A stretch of DNA of 27,307 bases. Origin: JBCCQH01 sp039024435. Its GTDB lineage: Bacteria > Bacteroidota > Bacteroidia > J057 > JADKCL01. Below, one piece after another: positions 7,542-16,077 of this stretch. The stretch covers positions 1 through 27,307 of the forward strand of contig JBCCQH010000110.1 in the NCBI GenBank assembly GCA_039024435.1. The letters are read 5' to 3'. The notes beneath the pieces were generated by a model. That model was given only the letters and a program-made list of their open reading frames with translations, was not told the DNA's origin and ran no database searches. Both the position numbers and the translations under genes were made by a program. Every line of letters begins with the position of its first letter. Position 1 is the first letter of the stretch.

Positions 7542-10382
7542 ATGAGTACAAAAAAGCAGCCCGCCAAAGCTTCCAATGCATGGGTCCGAGAGTTGGCGCT
7601 CAGAGTCCTGGTCGTCTTGGTGGCCTTGATGGCGATGGTCTCTTATTTTCAGCCGGCACAAGAAAAGAACAACATCTTGGCGCAGAGCGATATTCTGCAA
7701 GGGAAAGGCATGAGCAAGGAGATCGCCGATTACCGCAAAGCCAACGACGGTGAGGAACCGTTGTGGACCAGTCGGATGTTCGGGGGGATGCCGGCTTATC
7801 AGATCAGTACGCTGTACAAAAATGATGTCATGCTCGCCATCGACAGCTTTTTGAAGATGCGCTGGGCCTTCGGGCATCCCATCGGGCAGATGTTTGTGCT
7901 GTTTCTGGGGATGTTTTTCTTGCTGTCCATATTGAAGTTGGACCCTTTCACTGCGGGGGTGGGGGCCTTTGCCTTTTTGCTGTCGTCGTACTTCTTCATC
8001 GCCATGGAGGCGGGGCACAACTCTAAAATCAACGCCATGTCCTACGTGCCGGCGGTACTGGCCGGGATGTTGCTGTTGTACCAGGGGCGTTTTTTGCTGG
8101 GGGCGGCGCTGACCGCCTTGTTTCTCGCTTTGGAACTGAATGCGAACCACATCCAGATGACTTACTACATGTTTTTCATCGTCGGAGCAATTGTGGTGAC
8201 GAAATACTCCAAGCCCCTTTCCTGGCCGGGGCGGGCCTTTCTCTTCGGGGGCTTGCTATTGATGCCGATATCCTGGCTGGCCGGTTGGCCGGGAATCGTA
8301 TGGCAACTCGGGGCGGTGATTGCCTTTCTGGGCCCCGTCGTGTATGAATTGCTGGACCATCGGAAAAACATTGACGGCGGCATTGTTGGCTTTCTCAAGG
8401 GCAAGGGGCTCACCGGCAACCTGGCGGAGTTGCGGCAGTTCCTGGTCGCGTCTCTGCTGTTGATCGGGGCGACGGGATTTGCAATTGGTCCGAATATCGG
8501 GCGCTACTGGACGACTTCGGAATACGCGGCGGAGTCCATTCGCGGTAAGCAAGTCTTACAGAACAACACCGAAAACCAAACCAATGAATCTGGCCTCGCC
8601 ATCAATTACGCTTTCCAGTGGAGCTACGGAGTGGGCGAAACCTTTACGCTTCTCAACGCTGATTACTTCGGGGGAGCATCCGGTCACGACGTCGGCAAGG
8701 ATTCCAAAACCCACGACATTCTCACCCGAATTGCGGGCAAGCAAAGAGCGGACGCCGTGAGCGAAAGCTGGCCCACCTATATCGGGGATGTCCCCTTTAC
8801 CTCGGGGCCAGTCTACATCGGGGTGGTGATCATTTTTCTGTTTATCCTGGGGCTTTTCATTGTTCCGGGCAATGCCCGCTGGTGGCTGCTGGCGGGGACA
8901 CTGATCAGTTTTGTCCTGGCCTGGGGGCGCAACTTCATGGCCTTTAACGAGGCGATGTTCTACAACTTCCCGCTGTACGACCGCTTTCGGGGCGTGTCGA
9001 TGGCGCTGGTAATTGCTCAGACGACGATTCCCATTTTGGGCGCGCTGGCGCTGTATCACTTCTATAAGCGGGCCCGGGACAAAAACCAGGACCGGAAATC
9101 GCTGATGCGTCAGGTGGGCATTGCCGCGGGCATCACTGCGGGCTTGCTGCTCATGATGCTGATCTTTACGCCGGGCATTGAATCGTTTGCGATGGACAGC
9201 GATGGCGCCCGGATTTCGGGTATTTTGCGCCGCTACGTGGGTGAGGTAGATCAGGCAACCGTGGGACAACTGATCTCGGTCTTGCCTTCGGACCGCCAGG
9301 CGATGATGACGGCGGGTGTGATGCGCGGCTTCCTCTTCCTCGGGCTTGCGGTGGGTGCCCTCGCCGCCTATCTCTTCTACTTCAAAGATGCATTCAAGGG
9401 CAAACAAGCTCAGTTTGGCATGTACGCCATCAGCATCGTGGTCATGGTCCTGGTGATCGCTGACCTGTGGCCCATCGACCGGCAGTACCTCAACGACGCC
9501 AACTTCCAAAAGAAGAGCCAGTACGAACGCAGTTTTCAGCCCAGTCAGGCCGACGCACTGATCTTTCAGGATCCCGATCCGAATTTCCGAGTCCTCAACT
9601 TGATGCGTGATCCCTGGAACGATGCCACGACGTCTTACCATCACAAGACCATCGGCGGCTACCACCCAGCCAAGTTGCGGCGCTACAATGACCTCATCAG
9701 CCGGCACCTGGACCGCGAAATCGAAGTGATCATTGCGCAGTTCCAAAACCCAAATGGCGACGTCATGAAAAACGTGCAGAATAGCCTTGCTGCCGCGCCG
9801 ATCCTGAACATGATGAACCTCAAGTACCTGATTTACAATGGATCCGCGCCGCCGGTGCGCAATGACAACCGCCTGGGCCACGCCTGGTATGTGAACAGTT
9901 TCGAAGTACTGGCATCCCCCGACGAAGTGATCAATCGCCTCGGTCAGGTGAATCCCGGTCAGGTGGCAATTTTCGAAAAGGAAGATGCTGCCCCGGTGCA
10001 AGGCTTCAACCTCAGCCGCGACCCCGCCGCGACCTTGAGCCTGGTCAAGTACGAACCGAATCACTTGACCTACGAGGCAAATGTCCCCGGCGCCAATGAA
10101 CAACTCGCGGTCTTTTCCGAGGCGTATTACAACTCGGGCAAGGGCTGGGAAGCCACCATCGACGGTCAGGAAGCCCCCCATTTCCGGGTCAATTATGTCC
10201 TGCGCGGCATGCGTATCCCCAGCGGAAAGCACACCCTCGAATTCAAGTTCAATCCCCGATCCTACCACGTCGGCAGTACGCTTTCCTTCGGGTTTAGCTT
10301 GCTGCTGTTGGCCGCGGTCGGCGGTGCTCTCTTCCTAGAATACCGGAAAAATCTCCCGGGTACCACGCAAAAAGAGGCCTGA
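7542..10382 (+). CDS. YfhO-family large integral membrane protein
   Basis: A 946-residue multi-pass membrane protein. A short basic N-terminus precedes the first helix (LALRVLVVLVALMAMVSYF), followed by the conserved loop PLWTSRMFGGMPAYQIST and at least ten further hydrophobic helices up to about residue 650. A soluble region (about 655-915) with DPDPNFRVLNL and ALKYL-like (MMNLKYLIYNG) segments follows, then the typical end GKGWEATIDGQEAPHFRVNY and a last helix near 925. YfhO proteins resemble GT-C enzymes; some Gram-positive homologues are linked to lipoteichoic-acid glycosylation. In Bacteroidota the substrate is unknown. The next gene begins 6 bp after its stop, so it likely acts with the glycosyltransferase and epimerase. 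No good ribosome-binding site is visible. Confidence 0.9.
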   Translation: MSTKKQPAKASNAWVRELALRVLVVLVALMAMVSYFQPAQEKNNILAQSDILQGKGMSKEIADYRKANDGEEPLWTSRMFGGMPAYQISTLYKNDVMLAIDSFLKMRWAFGHPIGQMFVLFLGMFFLLSILKLDPFTAGVGAFAFLLSSYFFIAMEAGHNSKINAMSYVPAVLAGMLLLYQGRFLLGAALTALFLALELNANHIQMTYYMFFIVGAIVVTKYSKPLSWPGRAFLFGGLLLMPISWLAGWPGIVWQLGAVIAFLGPVVYELLDHRKNIDGGIVGFLKGKGLTGNLAELRQFLVASLLLIGATGFAIGPNIGRYWTTSEYAAESIRGKQVLQNNTENQTNESGLAINYAFQWSYGVGETFTLLNADYFGGASGHDVGKDSKTHDILTRIAGKQRADAVSESWPTYIGDVPFTSGPVYIGVVIIFLFILGLFIVPGNARWWLLAGTLISFVLAWGRNFMAFNEAMFYNFPLYDRFRGVSMALVIAQTTIPILGALALYHFYKRARDKNQDRKSLMRQVGIAAGITAGLLLMMLIFTPGIESFAMDSDGARISGILRRYVGEVDQATVGQLISVLPSDRQAMMTAGVMRGFLFLGLAVGALAAYLFYFKDAFKGKQAQFGMYAISIVVMVLVIADLWPIDRQYLNDANFQKKSQYERSFQPSQADALIFQDPDPNFRVLNLMRDPWNDATTSYHHKTIGGYHPAKLRRYNDLISRHLDREIEVIIAQFQNPNGDVMKNVQNSLAAAPILNMMNLKYLIYNGSAPPVRNDNRLGHAWYVNSFEVLASPDEVINRLGQVNPGQVAIFEKEDAAPVQGFNLSRDPAATLSLVKYEPNHLTYEANVPGANEQLAVFSEAYYNSGKGWEATIDGQEAPHFRVNYVLRGMRIPSGKHTLEFKFNPRSYHVGSTLSFGFSLLLLAAVGGALFLEYRKNLPGTTQKEA

Positions 10383-10388
10383 TCGGGC

Positions 10389-11690
10389 ATGAGAAGGGTA
10401 CTCGTTTTGACCTACTATTGGCCCCCGAGTGGCGGTTCGGGGGTGCAGCGCTGGCTCAAGGGCGTGCGTTACCTGCGCGACTACGGTTGGGAGCCAGTGG
10501 TCTACACGGCCGAAAACGGCGAGTATCCGGTGCTCGACGAGGCCCTCGCCGCCGAGATTCCCGAAGGTGTGGAGGTCATCCGCACCCGGATCTGGGAACC
10601 CTACCAACTCTACAAGCGCTTCAACCGACAAAAGAAAAATGAGCGGGTGGTCTCGGGCTTTCTGAGGGACAAAAAGCCGGGACTCAAGGCGCGCCTTTCA
10701 ATGTGGATCCGCGGCAATCTATTCATTCCCGACGCCCGGCGATTTTGGATTCGGCCTTCGGTGCGGTTTCTCCGCCAATACCTCCGGGAGCACCCGGTCG
10801 ACCTGATTGTTTCCACCGGACCGCCCCACACCATGCACGTGATCGGACTCAAGCTCCGCCGCCAATCGGCCATCCCCTGGGTGGCTGATTTCCGAGATCC
10901 CTGGACCAATATCGATTTTTACCATGAGCTCATGTTGTCCAATTGGGCGGATCGGAAGCACCACCGACTGGAGAAAGCGGTAGTCACCACCGCGGATGGC
11001 GTCGTGGTGGTCGGAAACAACATGAAAGAAGAGTTTGAGGCCATCGGTCAGCGACCGGTGGAGGTGATCACAAACGGCTACGACGAAGCGGATGTGAAGT
11101 TGGTCCGCAAAGAAGACCGCGATGCTGCGTTCAGCATCGTCCACATCGGGCTGATGAATCAGCACCGGAGCCACCGCGCTTTTTGGCAGGCCCTCGCCGA
11201 TTGCAAGGCGGCCGATCCCGAATTTGCCGCCGCATTGCGCCTGACCCTCATCGGAAAGGTAGACGTCAATGCCCGGGAAGCGATTCGGGAACACGGTTTG
11301 GAATCCCACACCGAATACATCGATTATCTGCCCCATCCGGAAGCAGTTCGCCGCCAGGGGCAAGCCCAGGTCCTGTACCTGTCCATCAACGATACCCCGA
11401 ACGCAAAGGGGGTAATCACGGGCAAAATTTTTGAGTACCTCGCGGCCGGGCGCCCGATTTTGTGCCAAGGTCCCGAGGACGGGGATGCGGCGGTAATCGT
11501 GCGGGATACCGGGGCCGGACGGGTGGCGGGGTTCCAGGACCGGGAAACCACCCGGCACCATCTCCAACATTTTTTTAATTTGTACCGGGAGGACCGCCTG
11601 GAAGTCGACAGCCAGGGCGTCGCAGCCTATTCGCGGCAAAAACTCACCGGTCGATTTGCCCAACTGTTTGATCAGCTCACAACAACATGA
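10389..11690 (+). CDS. Glycosyltransferase, GT4-like
   Basis: A 433-residue GT-B-fold enzyme expected to move a sugar from a nucleotide donor onto a growing glycan at the cytoplasmic membrane face. The N-terminal half starts MRRVLVLTYYWPPSGGSGVQ, the usual acceptor-side glycine loop of this group, and contains DLIVSTGPPHTMHVIGLKL and WVADFRDPWTNIDFY. The C-terminal half has ITNGYDEADV, FSIVHIGLMNQHRS, and late ITGKIFEYLAAGRPILCQGP, the donor-binding E-x(7)-E-like region of GT4 enzymes. Sugar and acceptor cannot be read. It follows the YfhO gene by 6 bp and overlaps the WecB gene by 4 bp (ATGA), which points to translational coupling in one operon. Its nearest relatives are annotated simply as glycosyltransferases. 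Confidence 0.9.
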   Translation: MRRVLVLTYYWPPSGGSGVQRWLKGVRYLRDYGWEPVVYTAENGEYPVLDEALAAEIPEGVEVIRTRIWEPYQLYKRFNRQKKNERVVSGFLRDKKPGLKARLSMWIRGNLFIPDARRFWIRPSVRFLRQYLREHPVDLIVSTGPPHTMHVIGLKLRRQSAIPWVADFRDPWTNIDFYHELMLSNWADRKHHRLEKAVVTTADGVVVVGNNMKEEFEAIGQRPVEVITNGYDEADVKLVRKEDRDAAFSIVHIGLMNQHRSHRAFWQALADCKAADPEFAAALRLTLIGKVDVNAREAIREHGLESHTEYIDYLPHPEAVRRQGQAQVLYLSINDTPNAKGVITGKIFEYLAAGRPILCQGPEDGDAAVIVRDTGAGRVAGFQDRETTRHHLQHFFNLYREDRLEVDSQGVAAYSRQKLTGRFAQLFDQLTTT

Positions 11691-12832
11691 AATTTGTCAC
11701 CATCATCGGCGCCCGCCCGCAGTTCATCAAAGCTGCCGCCATCAGCCGGGCCATCCAGCACCTATTTCCCGGGGAAGTCCAGGAGGTGATCGTGCATACC
11801 GGGCAGCACTACGACGCAAATATGTCGCAGGTGTTTTTCGACGAAATGAAAATCCCCCGCCCGGACCACATGCTGGACGTCGGGTCGGCGGCACACGGCC
11901 GGCAGACGGCGATGATGATCGATAAGATTGAGCAAGTCCTGCAATTGGAACGGCCCGACTGTGTGATCCTTTACGGCGATACCAATTCCACGCTGGCCGG
12001 AGCCGTGGCGGCTTCAAAGATGTACTTGCCGGTGGCCCACGTCGAGGCGGGCTTGCGCTCATTTAACAAGCGCATGCCCGAGGAAATCAACCGCATCCTC
12101 TGCGATCACGTTTCGACCTTTTTGTTTTGCCCGACTGATACCGGAATCGACAACCTCGCGCGGGAAGGCTTTGCCCTGGACAATGCCGGGCCCTACACCC
12201 TGGACAATCCCCGGGTCTACCGCTGCGGCGATGTGATGTACGACAATACGCTTTACTTCTCGCAGATTGCCGGGGAAAATACCGACATTGTCACCAGCCT
12301 GGGGCTGAAGCCGGGGGACTTCATTCTGGGCACAATTCACCGCAATACGAATACGGATTATCCGGAGAAGCTGTCGGCGATTTTTGCCGCTTTGCTGGAA
12401 TTGGCGGAGCAGCACGGACAGACGATTGTGCTGCCCCTGCATCCCCGAACCAAGAAGGTGCTCGATACAAACTTGCTCGGGGACTTGGGCGCGCGTCTGC
12501 GGCGAAGCGACGCGATCAAGATGATTTTACCGGTGTCGTTCCTGGAAATGACCGCGCTGGAATCGGCCTGCAAGCTGGTAATTACCGATTCGGGGGGCGT
12601 ACAGAAGGAGGCATTTTTCCTGGAAAAGCCCTGCATCGTCTTGCGTCCGGAAACCGAATGGGTAGAACTGGTCGAGGCCGGCGCCGCCCTCCTCGCCGAC
12701 GCTGACACCGAGCGGATCCTCGCTGCTTTTCACCACTTTGAAAGCATCTCCGGCCTGGCCTTCCCCCGCATCTTCGGCGACGGCAAAGCCAGCGAATTCA
12801 TCGTCCAGGAGATTAAAAAACAGCTATCTTGA
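11687..12832 (+). CDS. wecB: UDP-N-acetylglucosamine 2-epimerase (non-hydrolysing)
   Basis: Interconverts UDP-GlcNAc and UDP-ManNAc, giving the precursor of ManNAc-type sugars in surface polysaccharides. All family landmarks are present in the 381 residues: GARPQFIKAAAISRAI at the start, HTGQHYDANMSQVFFDEM, ILYGDTNSTLAGA (catalytic-region Asp), HVEAGLRSFNKRMPEEINR (both Glu), ILGTIHRNTNTD (the His-Arg region) and VITDSGGVQKEAFFLEKP near the nucleotide site. The histidine region reads HRNTN rather than the HRxEN of E. coli WecB, a variation seen in other branches. It overlaps the glycosyltransferase by 4 bp. The hydrolysing form (NeuC-type) is less likely given the close match to the WecB motif set. 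Confidence 0.93.
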   Translation: MKFVTIIGARPQFIKAAAISRAIQHLFPGEVQEVIVHTGQHYDANMSQVFFDEMKIPRPDHMLDVGSAAHGRQTAMMIDKIEQVLQLERPDCVILYGDTNSTLAGAVAASKMYLPVAHVEAGLRSFNKRMPEEINRILCDHVSTFLFCPTDTGIDNLAREGFALDNAGPYTLDNPRVYRCGDVMYDNTLYFSQIAGENTDIVTSLGLKPGDFILGTIHRNTNTDYPEKLSAIFAALLELAEQHGQTIVLPLHPRTKKVLDTNLLGDLGARLRRSDAIKMILPVSFLEMTALESACKLVITDSGGVQKEAFFLEKPCIVLRPETEWVELVEAGAALLADADTERILAAFHHFESISGLAFPRIFGDGKASEFIVQEIKKQLS

Positions 12833-12918
12833 ATTAACAATTGCCCATCGAGCAATTTCCAGTTGTTTGCGCGCGAGTGGTAATTGGAAATTTCCCAATT
12901 GAAAATTGACAGATTGAA
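12833..12918. repeat. Intergenic AATTTCCAATT inverted repeat between wecB and the carbamoyltransferase
   Basis: The segment 12854-12864 (AATTTCCAGTT) is mirrored by 12882-12892 (AATTGGAAATT) with 10 of 11 positions pairing, around a GC-rich centre. Further CAATTG and CCAATTG copies surround it. It belongs to the motif family also found at 19552-19650 and 24707-24834. It could act as an mRNA hairpin or a protein-binding site. Confidence 0.6.
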
Positions 12919-14778
12919 ATGAATATCCTCGGCATATCGGCATTTTACCATGATTCAGCGGCGGCGCTGGTGCAGGCGGGGAACATCGTGGCGGCGGCGC
13001 AGGAGGAACGGTTTACCCGGAAAAAGCACGATCCGTCCTTTCCCGCCCACGCGGTGCGCTACTGTTTGGAGCAGGGGGGACTGTCCGTTTCGGAACTGGA
13101 TGCCATCGTCTTTTATGACAAGCCCTACCTGAAATTTGAGCGCCTGCTGGAAACCTACTACGGATTTGCCCCACGGGGATTGCGCTCGTTTTGGACCGCG
13201 ATTCCCGTGTGGATCCGCGAGAAATTGTTTCTTAAGAAGCTGATCAAGGACGAGGTGAAAAAGATCGGGAAGTGGGATACCCAGCGGACCAAGTTTTTGT
13301 TTCCGGACCACCACCTCTCCCACGCGGCCAGCGCATTTTATCCCTCGCCGTACGCGGAAGCGGCGATCTTGACGGTGGATGGAGTGGGCGAATGGGCCAC
13401 GGCGTCCATCGGGCACGGCACAGGGAAAGACATCACGATCCTCAAGGAGTTGCGCTTTCCCCACTCGCTGGGCTTGCTGTACTCGGCGTTTACCTATTTC
13501 CTCGGCTTTCGGGTAAATTCGGGCGAGTATAAGCTGATGGGGCTGGCTCCGTACGGCAATCCCAATTCGGAACGGGTGGCCCGGTTTGTGGCCCAAATCA
13601 AGGCGCACCTGATCGACATCGGGGACGATGGATCGATCTGGCTCAACCAGAAATACTTCAACTACGCGACCGGTCTGCGCATGGTCTTTGACCGGAAGTG
13701 GGAGGAACTCTTCGGGATCCCCAAGCGGGCGCCGGAGAGCGAATTGGAGCAGGTACATTGTGATTTGGGACTGGCCATCCAGCAGGTAACCGAGGAAGTG
13801 GTCCTGAAAATGGCCCGGACGGCGCGGGAAATGACCGGTTGCCGCTACCTCTGTATGGCGGGCGGAGTGGCTTTGAATTGTGTGGCGAACGGGAAGTTGC
13901 AGCAGGAAGGGATATTTAAAGATGTCTTCATCCAGCCGGCGGCGGGAGATGCAGGTGGGGCTTTGGGCGCGGCATTGGCGGCGCAGCACATCCACTTTGG
14001 GCGGGAGCGCACTGTCGGGACGGGGGATGCGATGCAGGGCAGCTACTTGGGGCCCGAATTTTCTGATCTGGACATCGAGCGGACGGCCAAACGCTTCAAG
14101 GCGGTTTACACCCGCTACGCTGACCTCGACCGTTTGAGTGCGGCGGTGGCCGGGCACATCGCCGAGGGACAGGCGGTAGGGTGGTTCCAGGGGCGCATGG
14201 AATTTGGTCCGCGGGCACTGGGGAACCGCAGTATCCTCGGGGATGCCCGCAACGAGGAGATGCAAAAAAAGCTCAACCTCAAGATCAAGTATCGCGAGAG
14301 CTTCCGGCCATTTGCGCCGAGTGTGCTGGCGGAGGACTGCGCGGAATATTTTGCCTACGAAGGCATTTCGCCGTACATGTTGTTGGTGCATCCGGTGGCC
14401 GACGCCCGGCGGAAAGCGCTGCCCGGCAATTACCACGATCTTCCGATCAAGGAAAAGCTCTACCACTTGCGTTCGGACATTCCGGCGATCACCCACATCG
14501 ATTTCTCCGCGCGGATCCAGACGGTCCACCGGGAAACGAATCCCCGCTACTGGGCGCTGATCGATGCCTTCAAGCAGCGGACGGGCTACGGCCTCGTGGT
14601 CAACACCAGCTTCAATGTCCGGGGAGAACCCATCGTGTGTACCCCGGAAGATGCTTACAAATGCCTCATGCGCACCGAAATGGATTATTTGGTCATGGGC
14701 GACTACGTATTTGCCAAAACTGAGCAGCCCGCCTGGTCGGAGGAGAATGATTGGCGGGAAGCGTATGCCTTGGATTGA
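12919..14778 (+). CDS. NodU/CmcH-family O-carbamoyltransferase
   Basis: Transfers a carbamoyl group from carbamoyl phosphate, via an ATP-derived carbamoyl-adenylate, to a hydroxyl group of a sugar or small molecule. Length (619) and layout fit the family: a Kae1-like N-terminal domain (MNILGISAFYHDSAAALVQ, metal-site region FPDHHLSHAASAFYP, AAILTVDGVGEW, GEYKLMGLAPYG, CMAGGVALNCVANGKL) and a C-terminal YrdC-like domain (GWFQGRMEFGPRALGNRSIL, YRESFRPFAPSVL, LVVNTSFNVRGEPIVCTP). The substrate is unknown; the glycan genes just upstream suggest a surface sugar, by context only. It starts 86 bp after wecB, across a palindromic element, so cotranscription is possible but not certain. The ATG choice is clear because the conserved N-terminus begins there. 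Confidence 0.93.
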   Translation: MNILGISAFYHDSAAALVQAGNIVAAAQEERFTRKKHDPSFPAHAVRYCLEQGGLSVSELDAIVFYDKPYLKFERLLETYYGFAPRGLRSFWTAIPVWIREKLFLKKLIKDEVKKIGKWDTQRTKFLFPDHHLSHAASAFYPSPYAEAAILTVDGVGEWATASIGHGTGKDITILKELRFPHSLGLLYSAFTYFLGFRVNSGEYKLMGLAPYGNPNSERVARFVAQIKAHLIDIGDDGSIWLNQKYFNYATGLRMVFDRKWEELFGIPKRAPESELEQVHCDLGLAIQQVTEEVVLKMARTAREMTGCRYLCMAGGVALNCVANGKLQQEGIFKDVFIQPAAGDAGGALGAALAAQHIHFGRERTVGTGDAMQGSYLGPEFSDLDIERTAKRFKAVYTRYADLDRLSAAVAGHIAEGQAVGWFQGRMEFGPRALGNRSILGDARNEEMQKKLNLKIKYRESFRPFAPSVLAEDCAEYFAYEGISPYMLLVHPVADARRKALPGNYHDLPIKEKLYHLRSDIPAITHIDFSARIQTVHRETNPRYWALIDAFKQRTGYGLVVNTSFNVRGEPIVCTPEDAYKCLMRTEMDYLVMGDYVFAKTEQPAWSEENDWREAYALD

Positions 14779-14881
14779 GTTGGGGGCCGGGAGACCCGGT
14801 TCATCGCGGGGATAATTCAGGAGGATGCGGTGCGGCGAGTCCCGGGGCATCGAGCCAGTACATTCCCTCCCAAAAATGTTT

Positions 14882-14889
14882 TATATTGG
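14882..14889 (+). promoter_or_regulatory. -7-like box TATATTGG 6 nt before the YciO start codon
   Basis: TATATTGG agrees with TAnnTTTG at all but one position (G for T at position 7). It ends 6 nt before the ATG at 14896, and no -33 element is apparent. Its position argues for the internal ATG rather than the ATG at 14830. Confidence 0.35.
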
Positions 14890-14895
14890 GCCGGC

Positions 14896-15519
14896 ATGGG
14901 AAAACGCATCGCAATTCACTCGGAAAATCCACAGCGTCGCCTTATTCGGCAAGCGGTAGAAACCCTGGAAAAGGGCGGGGTGGTAATTTACCCTACGGAC
15001 ACGGTGTACGCCATTGGTTGCGACATCACCAGCAAAAAGGCGCTGGAAAAGGTCTGCCGCATCAAGGGAATCAATCCAGAAAAAGCGCAGTTCAGTTTCA
15101 TCTGCGAAGATTTGAAGCAGATTGCCGATTACACCCTCCCGATCAGCAACGTGGTCCACAAAATGCTGCGGCGCGTGCTTCCGGGCCCGTTCACTTTCAT
15201 TTTGCCCGCGTCGAAAAAAATCCCGCGGCACTTTCAATCTCGCCGCAAGACGGTTGGGGTGCGGATGTCCACCCATCCGATTGCGATGGCGCTGGTCGCA
15301 GAAATTGGCCGGCCGATTCTGTCGACAAGCCTGCGCGATGAATCGGATGTCTACGAATACGATCCCGACGACATCTTCGAACGCTACGGAACCCGGGTCG
15401 ATCTGTTTGTGGACGGGGGTTGGGGAGGATCTGAGCCCAGCACGGTGGTGGATTGCAGTCGCGGTGACGATGAAATTGAGGTGCTGCGCGAAGGCTTGGG
15501 TCCGGTCGATCTGCTTTAG
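14896..15519 (+). CDS. YrdC-domain protein of the YciO type (L-threonylcarbamoyladenylate synthase family)
   Basis: A 207-residue single-domain member of the Sua5/YrdC/YciO family. The opening HSENPQRRLIRQAVETLEKG, then GVVIYPTDTVYAIGCDI, VLPGPFTFILPASK, RRKTVGVRMSTHPIAMALV and RPILSTSLRDES follow YciO of E. coli closely over the full length. True TsaC/Sua5 enzymes, which make the threonylcarbamoyl-AMP used for the t6A base of tRNA, carry KxR and SxN motifs; here the second reads STSLRD without the Asn, as in YciO. The tRNA role is therefore uncertain, and many annotations label it as the synthase. The ATG at 14896 matches the family start; an ATG at 14830 would add 22 unrelated residues. It follows the carbamoyltransferase, whose C-terminal domain shares the same fold. 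Confidence 0.88.
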   Translation: MGKRIAIHSENPQRRLIRQAVETLEKGGVVIYPTDTVYAIGCDITSKKALEKVCRIKGINPEKAQFSFICEDLKQIADYTLPISNVVHKMLRRVLPGPFTFILPASKKIPRHFQSRRKTVGVRMSTHPIAMALVAEIGRPILSTSLRDESDVYEYDPDDIFERYGTRVDLFVDGGWGGSEPSTVVDCSRGDDEIEVLREGLGPVDLL

Positions 15520-15565
15520 TCAACCTCACCGATCAGATTTAAGCCCGCCCTTCATCTTTTTTCGT

Positions 15566-15573
15566 GATCTTTG
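15566..15573 (+). promoter_or_regulatory. -7-like box GATCTTTG 4 nt before a start codon
   Basis: GATCTTTG matches TAnnTTTG except for the first base, and CGCC separates it from the ATG at 15578. The context CTTTGCGCC-ATG closely mirrors TTTTGCGCCA-ATG at the prenyl synthase. Confidence 0.45.
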
Positions 15574-15577
15574 CGCC

Positions 15578-15976
15578 ATGTCGACTTCCGAAAAGCAAAA
15601 TCCGGTATTGGATAGTATCCGCAACGATGTGCGCATTGTGGGCACCTTTATGCGCGACCTCACGATGCACGTGATCAACGAGGAGATCTCAAACTTCCCC
15701 GTCTACGTAGCCTTTCAGGGAGAAATCAGCATCGGGAAGCCCATGTTTTCCATGGAGACGCACCACTTGAATTGGAACTACAATGCCTCGATCCTGGAGG
15801 AATTTGTGAAGCGTGGGGTAGTCGTGGAGGACAAGGTGGAAGAATTCATGGAGACATTTGGAGATCCGGAGGAGCGGGCCTGCATATTTGTGGTGACCCA
15901 GGAAGCCGGCGGATTTGTCTTTGTGCCGTACGAAATTGCGGACACGGAAGAAGGCAACCTGTTTATGCCGAATTGA
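15578..15976 (+). CDS. Conserved hypothetical protein, 132 residues
   Basis: I do not recognise the family with certainty. It is a soluble protein without signal peptide: an N-terminal helical part (DSIRNDVRIVGTFMRDLTMH), a central strand-rich part (EISNFPVYVAFQGEISIGK, METHHLNWNYNASILEEFVK) and an end rich in strands and acidic residues (ACIFVVTQEAGGFVFVPYEI). Codon use resembles neighbours. The open frame extends upstream to 15122 inside the YciO gene, but that part is an out-of-frame shadow; the ATG at 15578, just after a -7-like box, is the natural start. It may have its own promoter. A role in a stress or protein-quality pathway would be guesswork. Confidence 0.75.
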   Translation: MSTSEKQNPVLDSIRNDVRIVGTFMRDLTMHVINEEISNFPVYVAFQGEISIGKPMFSMETHHLNWNYNASILEEFVKRGVVVEDKVEEFMETFGDPEERACIFVVTQEAGGFVFVPYEIADTEEGNLFMPN

Positions 15977-15991
15977 GGGAAAAATTTTCGA

Positions 15992-16030
15992 TGGACGTTT
16001 CTTAATTTCCGCGTTGTGAACGCGCGTCCA
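15992..16030 (+). other. Nested hairpin after the 132-residue gene
   Basis: TGGACG (15992-15997) pairs with CGTCCA (16025-16030) around an inner perfect hairpin CGCGTT-GTG-AACGCG (16010-16024). It begins 16 nt after the stop codon. There is no T-run, so a terminator or mRNA-stabilising role is possible only. Confidence 0.45.
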
Positions 16031-16040
16031 GCCGCTTAGC

Positions 16041-16077
16041 GGCGGTTTAAATTTAATTCTGCGATTTTACTGTGGCA
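16041..16077 (-). repeat. Dispersed 37-bp repeat, copy 2
   Basis: GGCGGTTTAAATTTAATTCT followed by GCGATTTTACTGTGGCA equals the reverse complement of 4958-4994 except at two positions. The match decays beyond the CAT that follows. A short palindrome GCCGCTTAGCGGC (16031-16043) overlaps its left end, taking the place of the AGAGGCGG end of copy 1. Confidence 0.75.

Noticed and set aside
8556..10268. A 570-codon minus-strand frame inside the YfhO gene
   Set aside because: Antisense shadow of a clear membrane protein; the minus frame is His/Val/Asp-rich with no recognisable domain.
12955..14850. A 631-codon open frame on the minus strand opposite the carbamoyltransferase
   Set aside because: It mirrors a gene with full family motifs on the plus strand. 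Long antisense frames arise from GC-rich codon use; its own residues show no family pattern.
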